From Prorocentrum cordatum (Eukaryota > Sar > Dinophyceae > Prorocentrales > Prorocentraceae): a DNA stretch of 64,000 bases. The notes beneath the pieces were generated by a model, which was given only the letters and a program-made list of their open reading frames with translations, was not told the DNA's origin and ran no database searches. Shown piece after piece: positions 10,946-22,200 of this stretch. The stretch spans positions 1,102,849 through 1,166,848 of the forward strand of contig CAUYUJ010016059.1 in the NCBI GenBank assembly GCA_963575745.1, written 5' to 3'. The stretch's first letter is position 1; every line of letters starts with the position of its first letter. Made by a program: the position numbers and the translations under genes.

Positions 10946-11398
10946 CTACTGATCGGTGGGCTGGGCGGCACGTCCCTGCCTGTTGAACTGCTGCCACTCG
11001 CTTCGTCCGCCGATCCTGTAACGCCCTGCTTTGCACCTCTGGGAACCGTGGAGGGGTGACCTGGGCGGTGCGCCGATTCGCGCCGGTGGCGCTTGAGCCC
11101 CGGCCCTGGCCCCACCGCCGTCGGCGCACGCTGCCTGGCGGAGCTTCGTGGCGGCCCGCCGCGGCTTCAAGATCGCGGCGGCCTGTGGTCGACTCGGGCC
11201 TTGCACGGGCGTGCTGCCCAACTGCTCCCGATCAGCATCGAGCACTCCCTCCTCGACGCACTCGGCGGCTGGCACACTGCTCGCACTGCCGTGCTCGCCT
11301 TTGGGCCCGACCTGACACGCGCGAAGAGCGCTTCGGAGGCGGGGATCCTTTGGGCAGGGTTCCGAGAACAGCCAGACAGCCCCATCGGGTGGCTTTTG
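10946..11398 (-). CDS. Open frame of ~150 codons, likely exon, unidentified
   Basis: The frame runs from just after a stop at 11399 to a stop at 10946 and includes GAVWLFSEPCPKDPRLRSAL and PAAECVEEGVLDADREQLGS, with very high third-position GC. A plus-strand frame (11093-11605) also looks plausible. I prefer the minus strand because surrounding exons are on it. The true ends are unknown. Confidence 0.4.
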   Translation of the reverse strand, partial: QKPPDGAVWLFSEPCPKDPRLRSALRACQVGPKGEHGSASSVPAAECVEEGVLDADREQLGSTPVQGPSRPQAAAILKPRRAATKLRQAACADGGGARAGAQAPPARIGAPPRSPLHGSQRCKAGRYRIGGRSEWQQFNRQGRAAQPTDQ

Positions 11399-11477
11399 TT
11401 AATTCAGCTAACAGTTTTTAGGCTGGGGGGGGGGGGGCCTCCTCATCCTCCTTGTTGTCCCCCTTCTCCTCCTCCTC

Positions 11478-11700
11478 CTAGGGCTCCTGGGCCCACTTTT
11501 CTTGTTCCTCCTCCTCGATGTCGTGGACACGACTGGCTGCTCGGATTCTGGCACGATGCAGGCCGACGCGGATCTCTGTTTGTCGAGAGCAGTCTCCCTC
11601 TGTAGCCCCACCGAGTGAGACCAGAAAATAAAAGGTGGGGCGCATGCAGCTTAACACCTGCGGTGACGTTGAAACTCATGGGCACGTTTTCCCCAATTCT
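11478..11700 (-). CDS. C-terminal two exons of an unidentified gene
   Basis: Exon 11700-11658 (43 nt: acceptor CGCTTTACAG, RIGENVPMSFNVTA, donor GCAG|GTGTTA) joins in phase 1 to exon 11599-11478 (acceptor GGGGCTACAG, GDCSRQTEIRVGLHRARI, ending in a Glu-rich tail and TAG). The Glu run is coded by the local GGA/TCC repeat. Phase agreement over two independent junctions makes this one of the better calls. Family unknown. Confidence 0.65.
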
Positions 11701-12019
11701 CTGTAAAGCGTTCTGACAACGTCACAGCGATTCGATCAGCCATCTGCACGCGTAGGTGAGACTGGGCGGGGCATCGCACGCTTTGCATCTCCCTTCTCGC
11801 GCATCACACAATCACACACGCACACACACATTGGAGGATCACGATTTTTAGCGAACGGACGAGGCGGAAAACAGCGTAGCAGGCAGCGAAACGCGCGCGG
11901 CGACGAGTCCCTCAACATCGCTTAGGATGTAACCTTAAGGCATCAATCAGCAGGGCGCGGAAAGCAGGGAGAGAGCACGCAGGACCATGGGAAGGACTCG
12001 CCACAGCCGCATGAGAGGA

Positions 12020-12270
12020 CACACGCGCACACCCACACGCGCATGAGTTCGCCCCCACCCCCGAATGCTACACTGTCGGTGGGGAAATCGTACTTGTTTT
12101 CGATGCCTCCCATGATGACCTGGCTTTGTAGAGCACACGATCCTCACATCCAATTCTGGCGAAGCGGATGGTGGGAGACCGTGCCCAAAACACGCTCTTG
12201 CACGATTTCCATCTCTCCAATGGTGCACGCTTGAGGGGAACTGTGATGAAACGAACCGCAACAAATTCAT
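12020..12270 (-). CDS. Candidate exons, unidentified gene
   Basis: Acceptor TTCATCACAG near 12245, then GEMEIVQERVLGT, then VIMGGIENKYDFPTDSVAF, ending near a CGC|GTGTGG donor at about 12020. A 63-nt GT-AG intron (donor ACG|GTCTCC, acceptor AAGCCAG) in phase 0 would remove an in-frame TGA between the two blocks. It may continue to a small exon at about 11910-11840 and to the exons at 11700-11478. Confidence 0.45.
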
Positions 12271-12429
12271 CTGCTTCCCCTTGGCTCCCCCAAGGTCACT
12301 TCAATTTTGATCTGGCGAGGCTGCGACACGCCGCATCATTACACTGGAAAGCTAGACACAGTGAAAACGGCAGACTACCACAGCGAGGGGTCGTTGTTCT
12401 CTCGCTGAACAAACAGCTCAGGAAGTGTC

Positions 12430-12516
12430 TCACTCCTGCTCTGGAGGCTTCTTCTCTTCCAGGTCAGGAGGACGCCATCGTCGCTTGTCCATTTCCACGA
12501 TCTCCCAATCGGAAGC
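12430..12516 (-). CDS. Terminal exon of an unidentified gene
   Basis: Acceptor TTTGTTGATTGTGGCCAG, then ASDWEIVEMDKRRWRPPDLE and an acidic tail ending in TGA (28 codons, phase 0). Composition and signals are typical of the window's real exons. Confidence 0.6.
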   Translation of the reverse strand, partial: ASDWEIVEMDKRRWRPPDLEEKKPPEQE

Positions 12517-12679
12517 CTGGCCACAATCAACAAAGCAGCCTTTAAATGAGCGCAAGCACACAACATCACTGAGATCATCTAACGCCGTATACAAACAAAA
12601 AATGAAGCTAACACTCGAATATCTCCCTCACGCTGTTCATACGCCTGTACATATTTGGATCCGTATGCAGATCTGTATG

Positions 12680-12725
12680 TGTATATATATACACATATAT
12701 ATATATATGTATATGTGTGTGTGTG
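12680..12725. repeat. (TA)n/(TG)n microsatellite
   Basis: TATATATACACATATATATATATATG followed by TGTGTG; simple repeat only. Confidence 0.9.
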
Positions 12726-12865
12726 TTAGAAACATTCGCGCGCGTTTCGTGCGCGCGCTTTGTTTCTAGGTAGCCCTGCGCCTTGGAAGAAAGCGCAACG
12801 GTTGAAACAGAATTGGTCAGATCTCTAGGAGCCCTCGCGGGCTCGTGTCGACAGTGCGCTCGTAC

Positions 12866-12995
12866 CTTCCAATTGCTATGCTCAGAAATGCGCGTCAGAT
12901 GTGCCGTCGCCCTGAACGCTCCCACTGCTTCCCCTCGTCCTCCTATGTTCTCCACGGCGAATCCGTCATGCCCTCGCTCACTCCACCTGGCCATC
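12866..12995 (-). CDS. Probable first exon, unidentified gene
   Basis: ATG at 12995-12993 opens MARWSERGHDGFAVENIGG and ends RISEHSNWK at the strong donor AAG|GTACGA. It could be the 5' exon of the gene ending at 12430. Function unknown. Confidence 0.5.
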
Positions 12996-13229
12996 CTCGC
13001 CCCCCTCCACTGACCCCGTCTTCAGTTTGCAGTGCCGCGCTTTGCTGGCTTACTTGTATTGTTGTGTTGCTCTAATGTTTAACTCGTTTGCAGATCTGGC
13101 CAGCCTTCGGGGGCGTGAGTGGTTGAGCGAGGTAGTTGGTCTCACCCCTCTCCTCCGCTTTGGGGAGAGCGGTGCGCCTCTCTTCCCTGCCCCTGGGCCT
13201 GGAGCCTCCCTCGACGCGCTAGAGCGTCC

Positions 13230-13760
13230 GAGAAGCCTTTTATGCGGGCTCCAAGAGGGATCCCAGCAGCCGAAGACGGCTTCAAGACGAGTCCGTGCAG
13301 CTTCCAACATGCCACCCTGGAGGCCGCAAGGCCGCTCCAAGGCGGCTGCCCGTGGCCAACGAGCCTCTCGAGGAGGTCCCCGAGTGACCAGCACTCTCGC
13401 AATTCAGAACTGTTTGCCTTCTCACGGTTTAGTTTCCGCAGTTCGCTTGATGCCCAAAGGTAGCTCCAATACAGCATATAGCCCGACAGGGTAACAATAT
13501 GCGCCCATGCACGCCCGAAGACGGCAAGAGGACACCAAGTGCGCCGCATGAGGGCACCAAGAAACGATCTTTGAGGCTTCGGCGGGGGACTGTAACCGGC
13601 GTCGCGCGCGATGGCCTCCAAGATGGCCCCAACAGGGCCCCCACGGCGTCCAAGATGGCTCCAAGAGGGATCCAAGTGAGCTTCACGATGGTCCTAAAAG
13701 ACGTCGGGAGGATACTAAAAAGGCCCCACAGAGAGCACAAGAGGCATCCGATTGCACGAA
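13230..13760. repeat. CCAAGAGG-family minisatellite copy
   Basis: Recurrent CCAAGANGG, CTCCAAGA and GGCCCC words around a less GC-rich middle (near 13400-13500), as in the other dispersed copies of this family. Long minus frames across it are treated as artefacts. Confidence 0.7.
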
Positions 13761-13904
13761 CAGAGCGCAAAGAGGTTCCCCGAGGTCTCGAACTGCAATG
13801 GCGTACGCGTCGCTGCTTCGTCACATCCTTATATGCGCCCCTCCTTCATCCAACTCCCCTGGGCATTCTAGACGTGTTGGTGGGACAACGCGAAAGGATA
13901 AGGG

Positions 13905-14400
13905 TTGGTGTTGGGGGTCTCTTGGAGGCGTCTTGGGAGCCTCTGTGGCCATCTTGGGGGCCTCTTGGGGGCGTCTTGGACGCCTCTTGCGGCCTCGTGG
14001 GGGCTCGTGGGGCTCGTGAGCGCCTCTTGAGACTCTTGGGGGCCTCTTGGTGGCTGATGACGTATTTGGAGCGGCTTGGGGGCCTCTTGGGGGCCGCTTG
14101 AGGCCTCTTGAGCTCCTGTTGCGTCTTCTTGGGGTTTCTTCAAGGCGTCTTGAGAGCCTCTTGAAGGTGTCCTACGGCCAATCTCAAAGCTTCGAATCTG
14201 AGTGTTTGAAAGATTTTAGTTCCTCGGGCTCCTCCCCCGGGGCGATTTGAAAACTTATTGGTCGCTCTTGGGAACACAAACGGCCGTCTTGTGAACATCT
14301 TGGGCGGTATTCGAGCAGGCTTGGGCCGTCTCGGGGGCTTCCTGGACTGTCCTGGAGGTTCTTCGGGCTCTCTGAGGCCGTGTCTGAGCGTTTTTCGTTG
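13905..14400. repeat. CCAAGAGG-family minisatellite, inverted copy with AT-rich core
   Basis: GGCCTCTTGGGGGC words (reverse complement of the 0.8-3.5 kb arrays) flank a core at 14165-14225 containing TTTGAAAGATTTTAG, comparable to the core of the tandem units. Confidence 0.8.
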
Positions 14401-14543
14401 CAGTCCGCCAGAGGCCCCAGGTCCCCACCGCCGGCACAGGGATCTGGGATCCGCCTTTTCAGGCCCCCGGCCCTGGACCCCGGATAGATGTGTATGTTTC
14501 CAAGGACAGGCGCGTGCAAACCGATGGAAACTCGACGTAGAAA

Positions 14544-14955
14544 TTACAATCTGGGGCATGCTCTGATAACATGCTGCATGCTATCGTACCCACTGCTAGC
14601 AATCGGCTGCGCCTGGAACCACAACCACCAAGAGACGAGGCATGAGCCAGGGCTAAGTGACGTCACATCACATGAACAAGTCCGCGCCTAGGCGTGCAAT
14701 GCGAAGGGCTGTACACGATGATCAATGGGCGCGACGATTCCAGACGAAATCAAAACAAGAATGCTCCTCTGCACCATCATCTCCTGGGAGAATGCGTTTG
14801 AACGTCCACTTGTGCAAACGTTGCACTTCCCACCAATACGTAGTATCCTCGCCACTGAGGGGGGCATGAAGATTGACCGTAGCTGCATCTACAGCCCAGA
14901 TAACCATGGTGCCGCGCATCCGTGGGGCGCGCTCTACGGGTGGTGCTACATACTG
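14544..14955 (-). CDS. Last two exons of an unidentified gene
   Basis: Exon 14955-14746 is exactly 70 codons (phase 0/0): acceptor AGCATTAGAAG, QYVAPPVERAPRMRGTMVIW, GEDTTYWWEVQRLHKW, ending before GTCTGG. Exon 14612-14544 follows acceptor TGGTTGTGGTTCCAG and reads AQPIASSGYDSMQHVIRAC to a TAA. The 133-bp intron agrees in phase. The Trp-rich middle resembles a folded globular domain, but no family comes to mind. The exon at 15468 may be upstream in the same gene. Confidence 0.65.
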
Positions 14956-15184
14956 CTTCTAATGCTCTCTGGCCGACTCGGCGAACATCGAATTCAGAGC
15001 ATGCCACACTGCCGAGATAATCCACTCGATTGGCCGCCGGGGCAACCTTTGCACGTGGAGCACGCTTGCTCGTTGCGGCCACTCTGCTTGACACGCACCT
15101 ATGGATACGTCACCTGGCTTGCCACATGAGCGAGTCCAGAAACACCCAGAATCCCCAAACCGGACACCTCTTCGATATTAGCAC

Positions 15185-15300
15185 TTTATTTCCGCCTGCC
15201 CTCCGCCGGCGAAGGCTCTCTCGTCCTGCTTCCGCCAACGTCTGCCGCCCTCCCGCCGCCTTGCGCAAGGGGAGGGCGTCAGCTCCTCGATCCTTCGAAG
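15185..15300 (-). repeat. Dispersed TTCCGCC-rich repeat, copy 2
   Basis: Shares CTTCCGCC/GCCTGCC words in comparable order with 10268-10370, 36725-36800 and 48650-48745. This copy lies at the start of an intron. Confidence 0.6.
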
Positions 15301-15325
15301 GCGAGGCCATTCTGGATCGCCCCAC

Positions 15326-15468
15326 ATCTTGCTGCTCTGGCGCGCAGAAGCACGAGGCGGTTGGTACAACGAGGTCCGTCCTTCACCAGCGTGAACTTTT
15401 CGCGGACCCGCAGCAGCGGCGTCACGTACACGGCCTCGTTGCCAAACTCATCCGCCTTGGCCGCAGAC
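15326..15468 (-). CDS. Internal exon, unidentified
   Basis: Acceptor GACTTGGTACCTACAG, then AAKADEFGNEAVYVTPLLRV and REKFTLVKDGPRCTNRLVLL, ending near GAT|GTGGGG. Third-position GC is very high. Immediately 3' the intron starts with a dispersed TTCCGCC-rich repeat (15185-15300). Confidence 0.65.
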
Positions 15469-15788
15469 CTGTAGGTACCAAGTCTGTTCCGACGATTTCG
15501 TCAAAGTTGCGTTCCGCCCCTTCCTATCTACAATTTCCATCATACCCCTTCCCTCCCCCTTCCACCCTTCCACCCTTCAAGGCAGCGCTCCCCTCCAGGA
15601 GCAAAAGCCCTCTCTTGAAGGCTCCAGCATGTGCGGGGGAAGACCCGGCCGTCCAACTCCATGGCAATGCACGTACGTATGTAGGACATACGAAAGGAGC
15701 AACAGCCAGCTTGCATCATACAATAAGGGAGCGGCAACATCTCGAAGGCGTCCTTCGCCCAACCAAGTGACGCGACCTTTCGTACAAT

Positions 15789-15945
15789 TCAGTCCCCCCC
15801 GCAGTCCTGCGTTCCACTCTCATCCTCTTCTTCATCACCGTCAGAATCAGCATCATTACGCCACCATCCCACAAACAAAGACGCTGAGACGCTCAACGCG
15901 ATAGTGTCGGAATGTCGGTCGGACGCCGCTCTCTCCCCAACACCT
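15789..15945 (-). CDS. Terminal exon with hydrophobic segment and acidic tail
   Basis: DTIALSVSASLFVGWWRND reads as a membrane-spanning or signal-like stretch, followed by an Asp/Glu-rich tail (DGDEEEDESG) and TGA. Third-position GC is high. The 5' splice junction is not placed. Probably the same gene as 16223-16140. Confidence 0.55.
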
Positions 15946-16139
15946 CCTTATCATTCTGGTCCCCGTCCTCCATTTCTTATATGTTTTCGCCTTACCTGTT
16001 GTGTCATAGTTCACCCCTCCTCCTTTGTCTCCTCCTCCTCCTCCTCCTCCATCGCCTACCCCTCCTCCTCCTCACACTCCCTCCGTTCCCCATGTTGCAC
16101 CTCCTCTGCCTCTCCTCCTCATCCAGATCCTATCTCTAC

Positions 16140-16223
16140 ATATCGTTCCCCCGTCGTCCTCCACCTCGGTGGGCGGTGCCGGCCTGAAGATACCCAACTG
16201 GTGCACCTCCAGCAACTCGTAGT
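16140..16223 (-). CDS. Internal exon, unidentified
   Basis: Acceptor CCGTCTCTTGAG, then YELLEVHQLGIFRPAPPTEV. The end is not fixed. High third-position GC and the strong pyrimidine tract support it. Confidence 0.55.
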
Positions 16224-16889
16224 CTCAAGAGACGGGTAATTCTACCACAGCAGGGGAGTGACCAGAGAGACGACAGCCGCGGACGCCTCCTCCTCATCCT
16301 CCCCTCTCCCTCCCTCCGAGGGGACTCCCTTCCTCCTCCTCCTCCTCCTCCTCCTCCTCCTCAAACTCCGCCTCCTGCTCCTATCTCGACGTCCAAGAGA
16401 AAGGAGGGACGTCCAAGAGAGAGGAAGGACGAGCAAATGAAGGGAACGAGAAAAGGGGCATGGAGGAAGGAGGAGGGCAAAAGAAGAGAAAGGGGAGAAA
16501 GGAGGGTGTTGAAACGAGAATTTCCCAACTAGGCCTGCGTCAGTTTTTGTCACCCATCCCAACAACATCGACCCTGTCGACGTGTGTGAGGGGCTTGTCG
16601 GTTAGAGTCGTCGTCTGTGTCAGTTGTCGTCTGCGTCGTCCCCTTTCCCTGCGCCCTCCTCCTCAAGCCTGTCAGCGAAAGAAAAATCTAGCAGTGTCTT
16701 AATCGAGCGCAAGGAAGTCCCTTCCTTTTGATCCCTGCCCCGTCGGGGGGGGGGCTTTGGGGGGTTCGGGGTGGCGGTCCGGTGAGGCGTTCCGGTGGGG
16801 GAGAAAATAACGAATCCCGGCCCACATTTTTTTTCCACAAAAACTTGCCAACTGGGTCCAATCCCGGCATGCCGGCCGAGCTCAAGGCT

Positions 16890-17100
16890 CTGAATAGCTC
16901 GTCAGAGCTCTTAAGATCGCTCGTAAGGGCGCGCGTAAGAGGTCTTAGGAGCGCTCATGCGAAGCCTCAGGAGCGCTCATACTAGGCCTCAAGAGCGCCC
17001 TTACGAGGTCGCAAGAATGTTTGCCCCAGAGATCTTAGGATCGCTCTTGAAATGTCTTCGGGGCGCTCTGCTGAGGCTTTAAGAGCGCCCTTGCGCTCTG
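16890..17100. repeat. ~30-bp tandem repeat (GAGCGCTC-containing)
   Basis: Words such as AAGAGCGCCCTTACG and AGGAGCGCTCAT recur about every 25-35 bp. It sits 3' of the 17113-17245 exon on the minus strand. Confidence 0.75.
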
Positions 17101-17112
17101 TGTCCTGTGTAC

Positions 17113-17245
17113 TGATGTTCTGTGTGTCTGATAGCGCTGAAGAGAACTCTGCCCAGCTCTTCAGAGCCTGGATGAACTTCTGGACGTCATCCCTGCCGTA
17201 TGGCCCCGGGACCGTCAAAAACCGAGAGAGCACGAAAACCAATCC
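17113..17245 (-). CDS. Internal exon, unidentified
   Basis: Acceptor CCCGACAACTTCCCCAG, then GLVFVLSRFLTVPGPYGR and DDVQKFIQALKSWAEFSS, donor ATCA|GTACAC. A hydrophobic start followed by an amphipathic helix. It could be a later exon of the gene ending or passing at 20.7 kb, across the triplet array. Family not recognised. Confidence 0.6.
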
Positions 17246-17289
17246 CTGGGGAAGTTGTCGGGTGATTTTTTCGCGTTGCCCTCTGTGGT

Positions 17290-17367
17290 GTTCGTCGTCG
17301 TCGTCATCGTCGTCGTCGCCGTCAGCCGCCCCGACGACGACTACGACCACGTCCCCGACGACGACGA

Positions 17368-17401
<34 letters not shown>

Positions 17402-17902
17402 CACGTCGACGACGCAGCGGCCGCCGCCGCCGCCGCGCCGCTGCCGCTATGGGTGTGGCGAAATGAGCCGGGGGGACGCGTGCAAACTGTGCCACTTGGG
17501 CCTTCGGTGGAGCTCTCTACAGGGCCTCGAAACGCGCGAGGGTTGGGCGACTTATCTTGTCCCAGTTGTTGTCAACTACTGTGGCTGTTTTTCCTACAAC
17601 ACCATCGACGACTAGCGCTTGTACTTCTACTATTCCTACTACTCCTACTACAACTACTACCACTACTACAGCGACTACTGCTATTACGAGGAGCTGCATG
17701 TCTACTCAGATGCTTGCTACTACTACCACTAGTGCTAGTGGAATTACTGCTATCACCACTCCGCCCGACCGCTTCTACAACACTTCCGACGACGACTCCT
17801 GCTACTACAACTACTACTACGACTACTGCTACTTCTACCACTACTACTATTACTTCTACTACTACTGCTACTACTACTACTACTACGACGACGACGACGA
17901 CG

Positions 17903-17945
<43 letters not shown>

Positions 17946-18290
17946 GAACTACTACTACTAGAACTACTACTACTACTACTACTACTACTACTGCTACTAC
18001 TACTACTACTACTACTACTACTAGTACTACTACTTCTACTACTACTACTACTACTACTACTACTGCTACAACAACAACTAATACTACTACTGCAACCACC
18101 ACTGCGATTACTAGAAGTACGACTTCAACAAATACGGCTACTACCACCACAACCACCAAAACCATTACTACACATACGACTACAACTACTACCACTGACG
18201 CAGTAAATCGGGCGACGATGACGATGACGACGGCGATTACTACTACTACTACTACTGCTGCTGCGGCTGCTGCTGCAGTAAGCGAAAAAC
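17290..18290. repeat. Triplet array, (GAC)n then (CTA)n
   Basis: GACGAC runs near 17360-17400, then almost unbroken CTA/ACT triplets from about 17620 to 18080, grading into GCA/GCTGCTG near 18270. Thr-rich frames across it are artefacts of the repeat. Confidence 0.95.
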
Positions 18291-18404
18291 TACTACCAAT
18301 ACTAATCGTGCTGCGTTGCCCCCGTAGCGCTACTAACGCGCCCTCCTCCCTCCCACCAAAAACTCCCACCGGAATTTCACAAGCACCAATCGTCCACTGA
18401 CTGT

Positions 18405-18436
18405 TGTAGTCGTAGTCGTCGTCGTCGTAGTAGTAA

Positions 18437-18485
<49 letters not shown>

Positions 18486-18486
18486 C

Positions 18487-18518
<32 letters not shown>

Positions 18519-18625
18519 TAGTGGTGGTGGTCGTAGTCGTAATAGTAAAAGTCGTAGCAGTAGTTGTAGTACTAGTAGTAGTAGTAGTCTAGTAGTAGTA
18601 GTAGTAGTAGTAGCAGTAGTAGTAA

Positions 18626-18676
<51 letters not shown>

Positions 18677-19146
18677 TAGTAGTAGTAGTAGCAGTAGTAG
18701 TAGCAATATCAATCGTAGAGATAGTAGCCGTCGTACTTGTAGTAGTAGGAGTAGTAGCAGTAGTACTAGGCGTAGTCGTAGACGCAGTCGCAGTCGTAGT
18801 ATTTAGTAAAATATAGTAGCCGTACTAGTAGTAGTCGTAGTAGTAGTCGTAGTAGTCGTTGTGATCGTAGTAATAGTAGTAGTAGTAGTAGTAGTAGTAG
18901 TTGTTGTAGCTGTCGTCGTCGTAACAGTAGTGGTCGTAGTAGTCGTTGTGATAGTAGTAGTAGTAGTAGTAGCAAGAGTCGTGGAGGTAGAAGTAGTAGT
19001 CGTCGTCATAGTAGTAGTAGTAGCAGTAGTAGTAGTAGTCGTCGCCGTCGTCGTCGTGGTAGTAGGTAGTAGAGGGCAATCGTAGTAGAAGGTAGTAGTA
19101 GTACTAGTCGTCGTAGTTGTTGTAGTAGCTTGCGTAGTTCCCATAC

Positions 19147-19179
<33 letters not shown>

Positions 19180-19271
19180 AAGTAGTAGTAGTAGTAGCAG
19201 TAGTAGCAGCAGCAGCCTTACTACTACTAGTAGTTCTGCTAGCAGTAGTCGTAGTCTAATATGTAGTATTC

Positions 19272-19304
<33 letters not shown>

Positions 19305-19553
19305 ATAAAAGTAGCAGAAGTAGTAGTAGTAGTAGTAGCAGCAGTAGATGTATGATTCGTGGCAGGAGTGGTGCAATGGATAGTAGTAGTCGTAGTAGCC
19401 GTTGTAGTGGTAGTAGTAGTAGTAGTAGTAGTAGTCGTAGTTGTAGTAGTAGTGGTAGTAGTAGTAGTAGAAGTGGTTGTGGTAGTAGTAGTAGTAGTAG
19501 TGATAGTAGGAGTACGAGTGGTAGTAGTAGCAGTCGCCGTCGTATTAGTAGTA

Positions 19554-19630
<77 letters not shown>

Positions 19631-20298
19631 CGTCGTAGTAGTAGTAGTAGTAGTAGCAGTAGTAGTAGGAGTAGTAGTAATAGTGAAGTAGTGGTAGTAG
19701 TAGTCGTAGTAGTCGTAGTAGTAGTAGTAGTAGTAGTAGTCGTCGCAGTAGTAAGAATAGTCGCAGTAGCACTCGTAGTAATAGTCATAGTAGCCGTAGT
19801 AGCCGTAGTAGTAGTAGTAGTAGTAGTAGCAGTAGTAGAAGTAGTAGTAGTGGGAGTAGTAGTAGAAATAGTAATAGTAGTAGTCGTAGTAGTAGTAGTA
19901 GTAGTAGTAATAATAGAAGTAGCAGAAGTAGTAGTAGTAGCAGTAGTAATAGTAGTAGTAGTGGTAGTAGTAGCAGTAGATGTATGATTCGTGACAGGAG
20001 TGGTGCAATAAATGGTAGTAGTCGTAGTAGTTGTTGTAGTGGCAGTAGTAGTAGTAGTAGTTGATGTTGCAGGAGTAGTAGTAGTAGTGGTGGTAGTAGT
20101 AGTAGCAGTCGTCGTCGTAGTAGCAGTCGTCGTCGTCGTCGTAGTAGTAGTAGTAATAATAAAGTAGTGGTAGTAGTAGTCGTAGTAGTCGTAGTAGTAG
20201 TAGTCGCAGTAGTAATACTAATCGTAGTAGCACTCGTAATAATAGTCATAGTAGCCGAAGTAGTCGTAGTAGTAGTAGTAGTAGTAGTAGTAGTATTC

Positions 20299-20347
<49 letters not shown>

Positions 20348-20370
20348 TAGTAGTAGTAATATTAGTTGTG

Positions 20371-20418
<48 letters not shown>

Positions 20419-20436
20419 ATCGTAGAAGAAGTCGCC

Positions 20437-20479
<43 letters not shown>

Positions 20480-20580
20480 TAGTGGTAGTAGTAGTAGTAG
20501 TAGCAGCAGTCGTAATCACAGTCGCCGTAGTCGTAATAGTAGAAGTAGTGGTAGCAGTTGTGGTACTAGTAGTCTTACGT
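18405..20580. repeat. Giant (TAG)n array with higher-order duplication
   Basis: AGT/GTA triplets with interspersed CGT run for over 2 kb. Non-repeat islands recur: ATGTATGATTCGTGGCAGGA at 19351 and a near copy at 19981 (offset ~630). Frames encode Val, Ser or Leu runs and are not genes. Confidence 0.95.
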
Positions 20581-20622
20581 TTAGTAGTAGCTGTTGTAGG
20601 CGTTGCAGCGCTAGTGATAACA

Positions 20623-20732
20623 TTTCCAAAGCGATTCTCTTGGCAGCGCAACGAGCATAATCCAATCCTGGCCTCGTCGAAATCGACAACCCACTGATGC
20701 CTTAGTGGTTCGCCACTGGTACCCAGGGTTGT
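20623..20732 (-). CDS. Exon resembling the C-terminal end of a pepsin-like aspartic protease
   Basis: Acceptor CCGTTTTGTCTGAAG, then TLGTSGEPLRHQWVVDFDEA followed by RIGLC. In A1 aspartic proteases the last beta strands read LG...LR..hVVFD...RIG, which this matches in order. No catalytic Asp is in this exon, so the assignment rests on one short motif. The end is placed at a possible AAT|GTTATC donor, or the protein may stop in the next exon. Confidence 0.45.
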
Positions 20733-20884
20733 CTTCAGACAAAACGGTGAGGTAAGGCGGGAAAAAAACGATTCATGTATAAGTCTGGGCGACTGCCAGC
20801 GCGATTTGGTCGAGTTGGCCTGGATTTGGTCGACTTGGCCGGGAATGGCCACACTACCGTTCCCGGGTGGGGGGGGGGTCAGAT

Positions 20885-21320
20885 ACGCATCCCCCCCTGT
20901 GGGTCCTGGGGCCTCCGAACGTGCCAGTACAGGCCAAAAATGTCCCAAGAGCACCCCGAGACGGTCCAAGAGGGCTCCAAATCTCCAGACTGTCGGTCCA
21001 AAACGCCTTCACGTCCTCCAAACTGCCCAGGTAGCCGCCAAGACGTCCCAAGAAGCCTCCAAGAGCACTCCCGAGAAGGGCCCCACGAGCGTGCCCATAC
21101 GGGGGACCCGAACGGACATTTCGAGCCCTTGGCCCCGAGGGTTTCCAGGGAGGGCCCAAGAGGTTCCAAAGAGGCCCTAAGAGGCCCACAAGAGGTCCCC
21201 AGGAAGCCCGAAGAGGCCCCAAGAGGCTCCCAAGATGCTCACAAGAGGCACCCGAATTCCTCCACAGAGGTCCCCGAGAGCCTTCCGAGAAGACCCCAAG
21301 AAGCATCCCTCTGGCCCACG
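20885..21320. repeat. CCAAGAGG-family minisatellite copy
   Basis: CCCAAGAGCACCCC, CCAAGAGGCTCCCAAG and the module CCCGAACGGACATTTCGAGC (near 21107) parallel the modules at 1340 and 62670. Confidence 0.85.
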
Positions 21321-21859
21321 TCAGCGTCGTCGTCGTGGCCGCCACCGCCGCCGCCGCTGTTGTCGTCGTCCCCCTTCAGTGGTGTCACCAGCCGCAAGGC
21401 CTTCTCAATCAGAACTGACACATCCGATACCCCTCCCGCGCCCCTGCCGTATGCATGGCGAGCGTGCCAGCTCTCGCTTCAGGTGCACTCCGAACTGCAG
21501 GCTCTGGCCACTAAGATCACTACAGGCGTGCCGGCTGCCCCCCGGCGCGCATCGCGTGGCAAACGCTGTCGGCAGGAAGCTCGCTCCGAGCGTGCCAGCT
21601 CGGTTTGGGGTGACTTCGCGCTGTCGGCGCTATAGTTCATGTGCTGAGACGCTCGCTCTGAGCTCGCCAGATCGCGTCTGGCAACAAGTGGGAGGTTGGA
21701 ACCGAAGTCGGCGGGAAGTTCACCTCGAACGTGCCGGCTAGCTTTGGGGCTGCCAGCAACTTGACCACGAAGCTCACTGAAGAGTCTCGGAGCACATCGC
21801 AGCACCATCGTTACTGGCCGAACGCTTACTCCGAGCGTGCAGGCTCGCTCCGTCATAAT

Positions 21860-22102
21860 CCTCATCTTCCTCCTCCTCATCATCATCGTCGTCATCGTCA
21901 TCACCGTCAACATCACGATCGACATCACCATTACCATCACCATCATCATCATCATCAGCAGCATCATCGTCGTCATCATCGCTATCACCATCACCATCAC
22001 CATCACCATCATCATCATCATCATCCTCATCATCATCATCATCATAGTCATAGTCATCATCATCATCATCATCATCATCATCAGCGTCATCATCATAATC
22101 AG

Positions 22103-22145
<43 letters not shown>

Positions 22146-22200
22146 GTCATCATCGTCGTCGCCATCGTTACCAACACCACCGTCGCATTCACATTCATCA
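21860..22200. repeat. (ATC)n microsatellite
   Basis: CATCATCATC runs with GTC/ACC interruptions. The apparent poly-His, poly-Ile and poly-Asp proteins are translation of the repeat. Confidence 0.95.

Noticed and set aside
17255-18400. 381-codon plus-strand frame, Thr-rich
   Set aside because: Translation of the CTA/ACT triplet array; all frames and both strands are open in such repeats.
18405-20970. Long Val-, Leu- and Ser-run frames, up to 394 codons
   Set aside because: They arise from (TAG)n and its complement. Only the 20732-20623 segment has normal composition and an acceptor.
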